Shown here piece after piece: positions 1-6,970 of a stretch of DNA of 17,918 nucleotides (position 1 is its first letter; every line of letters begins with the position of its first letter). The stretch comes from Candidatus Woesearchaeota archaeon (lineage in GTDB: Archaea > Nanobdellota > Nanobdellia > Woesearchaeales > ARS49). Under the pieces are notes generated by a model that saw only the letters and a program-made list of their open reading frames with translations, had not been told where the DNA came from and searched no databases. The position numbers were made by a program, and so were the translations under genes. Location of the stretch: NCBI GenBank assembly GCA_019323555.1, contig JAHWHC010000009.1, positions 1 to 17,918 of the forward strand. Reading direction: 5' to 3'.

Positions 1-204
1 CCTTTCAGCTTTGTAAGCATCTAGGAAGTCTGGCCCGCTCATCTTAGGCATGTCTGTATCGCTGATTATAAGATCTGGATGGATTTCTCTTGCTTTTGCA
101 AGGCCTTCTAAACCATCTGCTGCTAGTGTAACAGCGTGGCCTTCTACATAATTCGGCATTAAATCACGAACAGCTTCCTCGTCTTCAACTATAAGTATCT
201 TCAT
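1..204 (-). CDS. Response regulator receiver domain protein (CheY-like), 3' end cut by window
   Basis: The reverse strand starts at ATG 204 and stays open to base 1, giving 68 residues. It begins MKILIVEDEEA, with the acidic pair E8/D9. D49 in LIISDTDMPKMSG is the expected phospho-acceptor, with the usual D-x-x-M-P spacing and a following G. This is the N-terminal half of a receiver domain, which normally takes a phosphoryl group from a histidine kinase. The rest lies outside the window, so an output domain cannot be excluded. A palindromic TTTATAAA box (227-234) lies about 26 nt upstream of the ATG, so the transcript is probably leaderless. The receiver assignment is firm; the partner kinase is not visible. 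Confidence 0.9.
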   Translation of the reverse strand, partial: MKILIVEDEEAVRDLMPNYVEGHAVTLAADGLEGLAKAREIHPDLIISDTDMPKMSGPDFLDAYKAER

Positions 205-226
205 TTCAATCAGTAAAATAGAAAAG

Positions 227-234
227 TTTATAAA
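227..234. promoter_or_regulatory. Shared palindromic TATA box between divergent genes
   Basis: TTTATAAA is its own reverse complement and is the only good TATA element in the 64-nt gap. It sits about 26 nt from ATG 204 on the minus strand and about 26 nt before position 257 on the plus strand, just ahead of the GAGGG Shine-Dalgarno of the 269 gene. One box may therefore serve both directions. A short inverted repeat, GTTAA (240-244) and TTAAC (250-254), lies between the box and the plus-strand start and could be an operator. Confidence 0.5.
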
Positions 235-268
235 TCTCTGTTAAATTAGTTAACAAAGAGGGTTTAAG

Positions 269-526
269 TTGGGAACTAAAAAAGAGGATCCTAAAGAAGC
301 AATCATTTACACTTACTCTTTAACACATTTGCCTAAGAAAGACAAAGTTAGATTTTTCTATGCGCTAAAAGGAAGAAACGGCAAAAAAGGAATACTAGAA
401 AGAATAAAAATAGAGCAATTAGGAAGAACAGTTCTTTTGGCTTCTGCAAACAAAGAAAAAGAACTGGATGAGTTTTTCGCTTACTGGCAGTGCAAGACCA
501 AGAAAAAAAGGGTGAGGCTCTTATGA
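269..526 (+). CDS. Small basic protein of unknown function (85 aa)
   Basis: TTG start with GAGGG (258-262) six bases upstream. The protein is lysine- and arginine-rich, with no membrane segment or signal peptide. A central stretch reads KKDKVRFFYALKGRNGKKG, followed by a short alpha/beta-like section (LGRTVLLASANKEKELDEFF) and a basic tail. I have an impression that similar short conserved proteins occur in other archaea, but I cannot name a family or function. Its stop overlaps the ATG of the next gene as ATGA (523-526), so the two are very probably translationally coupled. Coupling to a large surface protein is odd for a basic cytosolic protein; it may be co-expressed rather than functionally linked. 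Confidence 0.75.
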   Translation: MGTKKEDPKEAIIYTYSLTHLPKKDKVRFFYALKGRNGKKGILERIKIEQLGRTVLLASANKEKELDEFFAYWQCKTKKKRVRLL

Positions 527-3507
527 GAAAGAGGCACTCTATGGGAAGAGACCTGATGATAATATTCCTTCTTCTAGCAATAGTGTTCGGATTAACATCT
601 CTTGTAAAAGACGCAACAATAACTGGGCAGACAGTAGAGCCATTAAACCAAGCACCTGTGTGGACTGGAGAAACCACAACATTCACAACAGTAAAAAATG
701 ATTCCTTTGTATTGTTCTTAGGAGAATATTTCACAGATCCAGATGGAGATGCACTGACATATCTTGCATCAGAAGCAAGCAACATCAACTTAGAGATATC
801 TGGGCAGCAATTGAAAATAACGCCTGAACCAGATTTCATTGGTGATAGATTCATATCTGTATTTGCATCAGACGGAGAGGATACAACAAAAAAAGTAATT
901 ACATTCACAGTTTTAGAGACTCCTGAAGAGCCAGAGCCAGAACCTGCGCCAGAGATAAATGACGCAATAAAAGACCAAAACGGAAGATCTGTGGGCAAGA
1001 AAGTAGAGGAAGACTACACATTTGACACAATAATAGACGGTGTTGAAAGAACACCAAATGAATTAATAGTAACATTCCACCACAATGCAAATGACGAACT
1101 TCCTGTATGGGTAGAACACTGGGCAAACTATAAGCTATCCAAGAACACAGCACTTCCAGGAGAGACAATCACACTAACCGTGCCATTAATCAACGGCATA
1201 GTCCCAAAATTCAAGCTGCATGTCGGAGAAACATCAGATGTCTTTGAATTCGGCAAAACAATACCTTCTGTAAAAATAATAGACGACAAGCTTAATGCAG
1301 GACAATACCAAATCTATGACCGCGATGATGATTATGTGGATGTGGAACTAACAAAAGGAGAATCAAGAGTTATCCTGAACGCAGTTGCATCAGAAGAGAT
1401 AAATGCAAAAATAGGAGAGATAAAAGAACTAAAAACAGAAGTGATTGCAATAGACCCAATAGCCATGGGCGGAGCGACAATAACACTAGAGAAAACAGGA
1501 ACAGTAAATGTAATAAGAACTTGTGAAGAATTTGACACAGATGCATTCACTTGTCTAGGAAAATGGGAAATAACAGACATACCATTCACAGACATGGGGG
1601 ATTATATAATATTCACAGTAGACCACTTCAGTGCATATGCTGGCGGAACAGCAACAAACCTCACAATATGGGATGACTCTGACTTTTCAACGCAATTTGT
1701 TGGCAATCCATTATCATTCTATGCAAACTTTACAAATGCAACTGGTTCTGCAAACAACACAAATGGAAGCTGTAAAATAAGATTAAACACAACAGGAGCC
1801 TGGGGGCCATGGATAAACATGACCTTCAATGCCACAGGAACGGACATCTATAATTACACTGCAACATTCAGCACTCAAGGAACACCGTATTATTATGAAA
1901 TAAACTGCACAGGCACAGGAGAGAACCTTGCTGCAACAGATGCATTTTATGTCTATCAATTCATTCCAAACCAAGGATTGTTCAGCTGTACACACAGGAC
2001 AGGAATAGCCTGCCTGCCAGGAGAGACAAAAGTGCTTGGCATGTCAGCAACAACAAATGCGCATGCAGAGCTGGCAAACCAGAGCTTGTACAACACAAGT
2101 ATCTGCTGTCAAGATCTTTCAGGAAGAAACACAATACTGACAACAGGAACACCGTTCTTGAATCTAAGCAATTACACAAATGCACATGTCGCACTGCCAA
2201 ACACAAGCGTATTTTATCCTTTCACAGCAAACATAAGCGGAAGCAATGACACTTTAACATGTTCATACATAAACGACCCGACTGCACCAGGATTTTGTAC
2301 CTATCCACAAAGCTGCCTTGCAACAATATCCAATGACACTAATGCGCATATATCTGACTGCACAAATAACCCATATAACTGGACAATCTGCTGCGGATTT
2401 GCATTAGTGCCGCTAAACTCAACAATCAATGTAACTAAAAATGTAACCCCCAGTCCTGCAACAATAGGACAACAGATGACATATACAATAACATACCAAA
2501 ATCTAGGGCCAGGAACTGCATTAAATATCGCAATAAACGAAACATATCCAAATGGAACAAATTTCGTGAGCGCAAATCCTTCACCAAGCATAGGCAATAA
2601 TGTATGGAACATAGCTAATCTCACTGCTGGTCAGAGCGGAACAATAACAATAATCTTGCTCATAACTAATTCGGTAGCAAATGGAACATACCTCAACAAT
2701 ACAGTTAATGTAACCTGGTCTAATGAATCAGGAGACAATTTAGCAAATAGTGCAAATGCAAGTGTGCTGGCACTTACAGGACCTGCACCAACACCAAGAA
2801 GGTCGAGCGGAGGATGGCCTGCAGGAGAGGGTGCAAGGCAGATGTATGAAAAAACAGAAGAGGCGCTTGCAGCAGAAACATTTGTGCCTTCATGCAGCGA
2901 AAGATGGCACTGCGGAGAATGGGGAGAGTGCAGTGACGGCCTGAAAACAAGAACGTGCATTGACCAGAATGACTGCGGAACAACTTATTCCAAGCCAGGA
3001 GAGGTAACAACCTGCGTGATTGAACAGCCAGCAGTGCCTGCAGCAGGACAGGCGATACAACAGCCTGAACTACCGCCACAACCAGTTTACACTCCAGAAA
3101 CACCTGAAATAAAGGAAAACAAGCTAGTAACAATACTGCCATTTATTACATACAGCTTGATAATATTACTAACAATCGCGTTATTAATACACTTAATCAG
3201 AGAACACTTTATGGGCAAAGAGACCCATGATCTGTGGTATTATTCATTATATGCCTTATTTGCACTCTCTGTGCTGTCTATCGCAGCAGAATTATTGCTG
3301 GGAGAGCTAATACCATACCCTGCAATATTCGCAGTAGGGGCAATAGTGATGGTATTCATCCTAGACGGCATATTGCGCAGAATTGCAAACAGGCCCCCAA
3401 GAATCAGGAAACAAGAACCGCGCACACCTGTTGAGAAAAAACAAGAAAAGATAAAAGAAGATGAACTAGAAGAGATAGCAAGAAAACTTAAAGAATTAAA
3501 AATCTAA
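523..3507 (+). CDS. Large glycosylation-rich surface protein, membrane-anchored at both ends (994 aa)
   Basis: ATG 523 is chosen over the longer GTG at 490 because it follows GGGTGAGG (about 510-517) and overlaps the upstream stop as ATGA. An N-terminal membrane helix (about residues 10-28) is followed by ITGQ (33-36). Next come a cadherin/Ig-like module with FTDPDGDALTY (about 70-80), an acidic Pro-Glu linker (about 132-144), a long beta-rich region, and cysteine-containing segments that share a TNAH motif and end in ICC. A DUF11-like repeat spans about 632-746 (TYTITYQNLGPGTALN). A WHCGEWGEC cysteine motif lies near 795, and three membrane helices lie at about 868-955. A charged tail follows. 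About 30 N-x-S/T sequons suggest heavy N-glycosylation. It is probably an envelope or adhesion protein; the ligand is unknown. Confidence 0.85.
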   Translation: MRKRHSMGRDLMIIFLLLAIVFGLTSLVKDATITGQTVEPLNQAPVWTGETTTFTTVKNDSFVLFLGEYFTDPDGDALTYLASEASNINLEISGQQLKITPEPDFIGDRFISVFASDGEDTTKKVITFTVLETPEEPEPEPAPEINDAIKDQNGRSVGKKVEEDYTFDTIIDGVERTPNELIVTFHHNANDELPVWVEHWANYKLSKNTALPGETITLTVPLINGIVPKFKLHVGETSDVFEFGKTIPSVKIIDDKLNAGQYQIYDRDDDYVDVELTKGESRVILNAVASEEINAKIGEIKELKTEVIAIDPIAMGGATITLEKTGTVNVIRTCEEFDTDAFTCLGKWEITDIPFTDMGDYIIFTVDHFSAYAGGTATNLTIWDDSDFSTQFVGNPLSFYANFTNATGSANNTNGSCKIRLNTTGAWGPWINMTFNATGTDIYNYTATFSTQGTPYYYEINCTGTGENLAATDAFYVYQFIPNQGLFSCTHRTGIACLPGETKVLGMSATTNAHAELANQSLYNTSICCQDLSGRNTILTTGTPFLNLSNYTNAHVALPNTSVFYPFTANISGSNDTLTCSYINDPTAPGFCTYPQSCLATISNDTNAHISDCTNNPYNWTICCGFALVPLNSTINVTKNVTPSPATIGQQMTYTITYQNLGPGTALNIAINETYPNGTNFVSANPSPSIGNNVWNIANLTAGQSGTITIILLITNSVANGTYLNNTVNVTWSNESGDNLANSANASVLALTGPAPTPRRSSGGWPAGEGARQMYEKTEEALAAETFVPSCSERWHCGEWGECSDGLKTRTCIDQNDCGTTYSKPGEVTTCVIEQPAVPAAGQAIQQPELPPQPVYTPETPEIKENKLVTILPFITYSLIILLTIALLIHLIREHFMGKETHDLWYYSLYALFALSVLSIAAELLLGELIPYPAIFAVGAIVMVFILDGILRRIANRPPRIRKQEPRTPVEKKQEKIKEDELEEIARKLKELKI

Positions 3508-3514
3508 TATTTTT
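3498..3514. terminator. Bidirectional hairpin between convergent genes, stops in the loop
   Basis: AAAAAT (3498-3503) pairs with ATTTTT (3509-3514) around the loop CTAAT. The loop contains the TAA of the plus gene (3505-3507) and the TAG of the minus gene (3504-3506). A T-run follows the stem on both strands, so it could end transcription in both directions. The stem is A/T only and therefore weak. Confidence 0.5.
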
Positions 3515-3818
3515 TATACTTAATCCTTTCTTTCTGCAGCAACAATGCGTATATGAACAAGATTATTATCCCCATTTCAAAAAAACCATTCACATGAGCA
3601 GGGATACTAACAAGACCTGCTGTTCTTAAGATAGTCAATACTTCCTCAATGATGAAGATTACCAAAGCCACAAAAACAAGTGTCCAGGGTTTTTGATACA
3701 CTTTCTTATTCTTTGCAGGGGTTGCAAAAAGCTTTAGGAACAGATAAAACAGTATCACAACTAAGATCAAGTTGTAATATGGCGCGACCAATCCAGCTGC
3801 TGCCCAAAGTTCAGTCAT
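3504..3818 (-). CDS. Small 3-TM membrane protein, paralog of its upstream neighbour (104 aa)
   Basis: ATG 3818 overlaps the stop of the upstream gene as ATGA (3815-3818), with GGGTGG just ahead as a likely ribosome site. There are three hydrophobic helices (about 8-30, 45-65 and 77-94). The second carries an acidic pair in IIEEVLTILRTAGLVSIPAH. The upstream protein has the matching AVEEVIGALKTFGIYSTPH at the same place, so the two are tandem duplicates. Function is unknown. Buried or interfacial Glu-Glu pairs could point to metal or proton binding, or to a membrane sensing module like those at the N-terminus of some archaeal kinases; this is a guess. The stop overlaps the convergent surface-protein gene. 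Confidence 0.8.
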   Translation of the reverse strand: MTELWAAAGLVAPYYNLILVVILFYLFLKLFATPAKNKKVYQKPWTLVFVALVIFIIEEVLTILRTAGLVSIPAHVNGFFEMGIIILFIYALLLQKERIKYKKY

Positions 3819-4120
3819 TCAAGCCACCCCTTTGTTATGTGTATCTGTGCTATAACTCCTGCAATAACAAATAATAATATGAAGAATGGAATGACGTGCG
3901 TCAGGTGAGGCGTAGAATAGATACCAAAGGTCTTAAGAGCTCCAATAACCTCTTCAACAGCAAACAGGACCAAAGCAATAATCAAGAATCTCCAGCTTCT
4001 CAAGGTCTTATTCTCTCTGGCAACCTTGAACATGGTCAAAGCGATAATACCCGCCACAACGGATAAGAAGCCTGCAGAGAACTGTGTTATTCCATAAATC
4101 CATTCATATGTTGTGAACAA
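3815..4120 (-). CDS. Small 3-TM membrane protein, first of a tandem paralog pair (101 aa)
   Basis: The start is TTG at 4120, supported by GAGGTGA (RC of 4127-4133) six bases upstream. No in-frame ATG with such a site is seen. Three hydrophobic segments (about 10-32, 43-62 and 75-93) include AVEEVIGALKTFGIYSTPH, which aligns with the downstream protein. It is co-transcribed with that gene through an ATGA overlap. A TATA-like TTTAAATAC lies at 4161-4169 on this strand, giving a leader of about 20 nt. I do not recognise a named family; the pair may work as a heterodimer in the membrane. Confidence 0.78.
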   Translation of the reverse strand: MFTTYEWIYGITQFSAGFLSVVAGIIALTMFKVARENKTLRSWRFLIIALVLFAVEEVIGALKTFGIYSTPHLTHVIPFFILLFVIAGVIAQIHITKGWLE

Positions 4121-4199
4121 CCTTTGTCACCTCTTTATTTCTAATTTTTTAATAAACTAGTATTTAAACTTTTTGTTTAAAAATAGAGAAAGAGAAAAA

Positions 4200-4247
4200 T
4201 TAGAAATCCTAAGGATTTCTAAATTCACAAAAACCAGCAGGTTTTTG
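4200..4247 (-). terminator. Tandem hairpins downstream of a surface-protein gene
   Basis: Two perfect hairpins lie between the stop of the 4266-4766 gene and the next start. Given in plus-strand letters, TTAGAAATCC (4200-4209) pairs with GGATTTCTAA (4213-4222) around a 3-nt loop. CAAAAACC (4228-4235) pairs with GGTTTTTG (4240-4247) around AGCA. On the minus strand the second hairpin is read first and the other is followed by TTTTTCTC, as expected for a terminator. A T-rich run also follows the stop codon directly. The double-hairpin layout recurs at 15870-15920. Confidence 0.6.
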
Positions 4248-4265
4248 CGAAAAAATAAAAATTAT

Positions 4266-4766
4266 TTATCTGTCACAGCAACCGTAGTACATAGGCAATA
4301 AGTCACTTACCTTGTTGCCGTACCTGTCTTGTGTGAAGCAGTTGTATCCCATTGATGCTTTGTCCACGAATAACTGGTATCCATAGCCGAAAGCTGCTCT
4401 TACATTATTTGGGAAGTGCAGAAGCTGACAGGTCGTCAGTGCTGTTGGTATGTGTGTGTATGGGTTTCTTCCATACTGAATTGCTGTACTTACTCCCTGC
4501 TCTGTTCCAGTCATGAACTTAAGGTTAGCGCCGCCCATCTGTGGGTTTGGTGCTGGCTGTCCATCTGGAAGCATACCATATGCTGCAGGATTTTCCATTG
4601 TTGGGCTGTACTCAATCCACCTTGTGTATGGGAATGGGTCTCCCTCAAAATTAGTGTAGATTCCTGCTCCTGTTTTTCCAGAAGTAAACATTAGAATCAG
4701 CCCTACTATCGCAATAACTGCAACAACGGCCATTATAATCAGAGCAATGCTCTTAGATTGTTCCAT
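4266..4766 (-). CDS. Small membrane-anchored cysteine-rich surface protein, paralog 3 (166 aa)
   Basis: ATG 4766 is chosen over GTG 4769 because TGAGGTGA (RC of 4773-4780) is well spaced from it. One N-terminal helix (about 8-27, AVVAVIAIVGLILMF) is followed by KTGAG and then a GDPFPYTRW motif also present in the neighbouring 4878-5372 product. Cysteines sit at 113, 143, 163 and 164, nearly the same spacing as in that paralog, and the protein ends YGCCDR. The helix probably anchors it with the rest outside, where two disulfides could form. A GTATATAAAC box (4825-4834) places the transcript start about 37 nt before the ATG, so the mRNA has a leader with a strong ribosome site. Family unknown. 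Confidence 0.85.
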   Translation of the reverse strand: MEQSKSIALIIMAVVAVIAIVGLILMFTSGKTGAGIYTNFEGDPFPYTRWIEYSPTMENPAAYGMLPDGQPAPNPQMGGANLKFMTGTEQGVSTAIQYGRNPYTHIPTALTTCQLLHFPNNVRAAFGYGYQLFVDKASMGYNCFTQDRYGNKVSDLLPMYYGCCDR

Positions 4767-4824
4767 CACGATTCACCTCACTTTTTTAAATTTGAGTGTA
4801 TTTATTCAATAAATATCATTAGTC

Positions 4825-4834
4825 GTATATAAAC
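4825..4834 (-). promoter_or_regulatory. TATA box of surface-protein paralog 3
   Basis: The minus strand reads GTTTATATAC, about 60 nt before ATG 4766. The predicted start near 4803 leaves a leader of about 37 nt carrying TGAGGTGA. The other two paralogs have the same arrangement. Confidence 0.5.
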
Positions 4835-4871
4835 TTTTTGGTATTTCAATAAATAAAAATAATAAAAAAGA

Positions 4872-4886
4872 AGAAGATTATCTTCT
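4872..4886 (-). terminator. Hairpin spanning a stop codon, followed by a T-run
   Basis: On the minus strand AGAAGA and TCTTCT form a 6-bp stem whose loop is exactly the TAA stop of the 4878-5372 gene. A TCTTTTTTATT tract follows. This matches a short intrinsic terminator built into the end of the gene. Confidence 0.5.
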
Positions 4887-5372
4887 ACAGCAGGCAAAGT
4901 CTCCCAAGATATCTCTTACAGGAGTGCCATCAATTGTTTCTGTAAAGCAGGTCCTGCCCATTCCAATGTATGATTGCCACTGCTGTACATTAACATTATT
5001 AGGGGCATAAACATTGCTTGGGAATTTCAAGACAGAACAGGATATCTTTGCAGTCCTTGTCTTTGCATACGGATCTCTCTTGTATACCACGTCTTTCTGA
5101 ACTTCTCTAGGAACCTCTGTTAGGTCAACTAGAGTTTCTGTTGCTCCGCCATAAATTTGCGTGCTTGGTTCAATTAATGTTGTTTCCCAGCCAGGTGTTT
5201 CAATCATGGCCTGTCCCTCAATATATCTTGTGTAAGGGAATGGATCTCCTTTAAGAGCTCCACCATAAACGCCTGCGCCTGTATTAGCCATAGTAAACAG
5301 CAGAACTAGTCCAACAATAGCTGTTATGATAACTATACCTAGAACCGTTAGTGTAAGGTTCTTTGTTTCCAT
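4878..5372 (-). CDS. Small membrane-anchored cysteine-rich surface protein, paralog 2 (164 aa)
   Basis: ATG 5372 has GAGGTGA seven bases upstream. The single N-terminal helix (about 9-27) is followed by NTGAGVYGG (30-38) and GDPFPYTRY (42-50). Cysteines lie at 112, 142, 161 and 162, matching 113/143/163/164 in paralog 3. Shared segments such as LKFPSNV/LHFPNNV and RTCFTETIDG/YNCFTQDRYG confirm recent common descent. Probably an externally exposed, disulfide-linked envelope protein. It has its own TATA box (about 5426-5436) and its own terminator hairpin, so it is probably an independent unit. No known family is recognised. Confidence 0.85.
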   Translation of the reverse strand: METKNLTLTVLGIVIITAIVGLVLLFTMANTGAGVYGGALKGDPFPYTRYIEGQAMIETPGWETTLIEPSTQIYGGATETLVDLTEVPREVQKDVVYKRDPYAKTRTAKISCSVLKFPSNVYAPNNVNVQQWQSYIGMGRTCFTETIDGTPVRDILGDFACCRR

Positions 5373-5425
5373 TAAATATCACCTCGTTTTATTAACTATG
5401 ATTATTATTCTAACAAAAATAATTT

Positions 5426-5436
5426 GTATATATAAA
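5426..5436 (-). promoter_or_regulatory. TATA box of surface-protein paralog 2
   Basis: The minus strand reads ATTTATATATAC here, about 58 nt before ATG 5372. This predicts a leader of about 35 nt with GAGGTGA. The rest of the 5373-5538 gap is AT-rich, with T-runs that probably end the upstream 5539-6054 gene; I see no other gene in it. Confidence 0.5.
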
Positions 5437-5538
5437 TCTTTCGAGAAAATATTTGTTTTCAGTGAGTTTGAAAATACCAAGTATCTCTAATTTTTCTCAA
5501 GAATAATTAAAGAAAATATAATAAAAAAATAAAAAATT

Positions 5539-6054
5539 TTAATACATTACGTTAGCAGGCTGGTAACAGCAAAGTCCTGGGAATGGCTCTCTTCCGTTAA
5601 TCTTTATATTAACGCATCTGCCATCGAACTCACTCATTGCTCTCTGTACGCTTGCTGTAGCAGAGTAATCCTTGTATTCTGCATACTTTGGATTTACCAA
5701 TGCATACTGTGTAAAGTCAAAGCAGCTTCTTATTGGTACGTTGCCTGTGAATTCCAGGTCTGTTGGTGTGTACATACCGAAATTCCTGTAACCTGTTTTC
5801 CAGGAACCTTCTACCTTATATCTTTCTGGCGTGTCCTGCGGCATGTTTGGCTGCTCAACGATTCCAGAATACAGAACCCTGTCGTCTGTGTATGTTCTAG
5901 CAGCATGACCAACATTAAGTCCGCCGCCGTATACACCTGCAACTGCTGCGCCTGTATCTTTCATCTTAGCAAACATTAGAACCAAGCCAATTATTGCAAT
6001 CACTGCAACGATTCCTAGAATTGCAAGTGCAATGCCTTTTGTTTGTTCTGCCAT
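5539..6054 (-). CDS. Small membrane-anchored cysteine-rich surface protein, paralog 1 (171 aa)
   Basis: ATG 6054 has GAGGTGA about eight bases upstream. A single N-terminal helix (about 8-28, ILGIVAVIAIIGLVLMF) is preceded by TKG and followed by DTGAAVAGVYGGG (33-45). The ectodomain is the most divergent of the three, but it keeps the cysteine plan at 111, 147, 162 and 163, ending GLCCYQPANVMY. The KG before the helix slightly resembles a class III (pilin) signal, but no Glu at +5 is present and the paralogs lack it, so I do not call it a pilin. The TATA box is at about 6113-6123. It is probably a surface protein. The stop is followed by a TTTTTTATTTTTTT tract that may end transcription. Confidence 0.85.
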   Translation of the reverse strand: MAEQTKGIALAILGIVAVIAIIGLVLMFAKMKDTGAAVAGVYGGGLNVGHAARTYTDDRVLYSGIVEQPNMPQDTPERYKVEGSWKTGYRNFGMYTPTDLEFTGNVPIRSCFDFTQYALVNPKYAEYKDYSATASVQRAMSEFDGRCVNIKINGREPFPGLCCYQPANVMY

Positions 6055-6112
6055 ACTTTTTTCACCTCTCTTGGTTAAACATAATCAAGTATAACACATA
6101 AGTTTTATTTCT

Positions 6113-6123
6113 TTTATATAAAT
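6113..6123 (-). promoter_or_regulatory. TATA box of surface-protein paralog 1
   Basis: The minus strand reads ATTTATATAAAAG, about 62 nt before ATG 6054. The predicted leader of about 37 nt carries GAGGTGA, as in the other two paralogs. The 85-nt gap is taken up by this promoter and leader. Confidence 0.5.
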
Positions 6124-6139
6124 GTTTCGCTTTTTTTGG

Positions 6140-6589
6140 TTATTTCTTAGTCTGCCAAAAGTATATAATCAAGCCGATAACACCAATTGTCACTGCGGAA
6201 TCAGCAATGTTGAAAGCAGGCCAAAACCTGAAATCAATAAAATCAATAACAAAACCAAACAAAAATCGGTCAATCAAATTGCCAATAGCTCCTCCTAAAA
6301 TTAATGAAGTTGAAATTATAGGAAGTTGTTTTTTAGGAAGGTCTTTGTAATAATAAAGAATAACTCCTATAATTATTATTGTAATTATGATTAAAATCCA
6401 TCTTGATGCAGGATTGTTTAGAAGCCCGAAGCCAATGCCGAAGTTTTTAATTAAAGTGAAGTAAAGAAAATTATTTATTATTGTTACTGATTCTGAGAAA
6501 GTTAGTTTAGAGGTAATTATGAACTTTGTCAATTGATCAATAACAACAACTAGAAAAGCAATCCCAAAAAAAAGAAAATTCTTTTTCAT
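6140..6589 (-). CDS. lspA: Lipoprotein signal peptidase (signal peptidase II), bacterial type
   Basis: Signal peptidase II cuts prolipoproteins before the lipidated cysteine. This 149-aa protein has four membrane helices and the family motifs: VIDQLTK (16-22), NFGIGFGLL (49-57), GGAIGNLIDR (99-108), GFVIDF (112-117) and AFNIADS (125-131). D116 and D130 match the catalytic aspartate pair. The stretch between them is a few residues shorter than in well-studied bacterial enzymes. ATG 6589 overlaps the upstream stop as ATGA; a TTG at 6595 would add two residues. Archaea generally lack LspA, so transfer from bacteria is likely. No lipobox protein is seen in the window. Third gene of an operon with the two genes upstream. 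Confidence 0.92.
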   Translation of the reverse strand: MKKNFLFFGIAFLVVVIDQLTKFIITSKLTFSESVTIINNFLYFTLIKNFGIGFGLLNNPASRWILIIITIIIIGVILYYYKDLPKKQLPIISTSLILGGAIGNLIDRFLFGFVIDFIDFRFWPAFNIADSAVTIGVIGLIIYFWQTKK

Positions 6590-6969
6590 CTCCAAGCAAT
6601 GATCTCTTTCTCTTCTTTCTTTTCCAGCTTGTCAAGACGCGCATGAATGTGGTCAATACCTGCCTTTATCGCATCAAGCTTTGCATTGACTAGCTGAAAC
6701 TCTTTGTTTGAACCAGGCGCTTCTGGAGCAGACATTCCAGGAGATGCAGGCATCTCAAGCGGAGCCTCTCTTGCACCAAAACCAGGAGATTGCTCAGGAG
6801 CTAATCCGCCAGCAGGCCTTGGAAACTCAGGCGGTTTTGCGCCTAAATCTGGCTCTGCGCCCATGCCAGGTAATTTTGTATCTAGATCCGGCATCTCTGG
6901 CGGAGCAATGTCCGGTGTCTCGCCGAAATCTGGCTCTTTTTTCTTCCAAAACTTCAAAAAATCCAACAT
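6586..6969 (-). CDS. Pro-rich linker protein with C-terminal coiled coil (127 aa)
   Basis: ATG 6969 begins two bases after the upstream stop (6971-6973), with GGTGA a few bases ahead. The N-terminus is short and amphipathic (MLDFLKFWKKKEPDFG). Residues 15-85 are a low-complexity Pro/Gly/Glu/Met linker with repeated APE/PEM/PGM units. Residues about 90-120 form a heptad-like coiled coil (VNAKLDAIKAGIDHIHARL) ending in charged residues. No membrane segment or enzyme motif is seen. The architecture suggests a tethering or scaffolding protein, with an aromatic-basic N-terminus that could touch the membrane. It lies between a membrane protein and LspA in one operon and overlaps lspA by four bases. 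Family unknown. Confidence 0.8.
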   Translation of the reverse strand: MLDFLKFWKKKEPDFGETPDIAPPEMPDLDTKLPGMGAEPDLGAKPPEFPRPAGGLAPEQSPGFGAREAPLEMPASPGMSAPEAPGSNKEFQLVNAKLDAIKAGIDHIHARLDKLEKKEEKEIIAWR

Positions 6970-6970
6970 C

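Noticed and set aside
490..522. Longer GTG start for the 994-aa surface protein
   Set aside because: ATG 523 has a good ribosome site and the ATGA overlap with the upstream stop; the extra residues are charged and would precede the membrane helix without purpose.
348..998. 216-aa open frame on the minus strand opposite the surface-protein gene
   Set aside because: It is antisense to two better supported genes, is Ser-rich low complexity, and has no promoter or ribosome site.
5539..6054. Type IV pilin-like protein because of KG before the N-terminal helix
   Set aside because: No Glu at +5, and the two paralogs lack the KG; the cysteine-rich ectodomain is not pilin-like.
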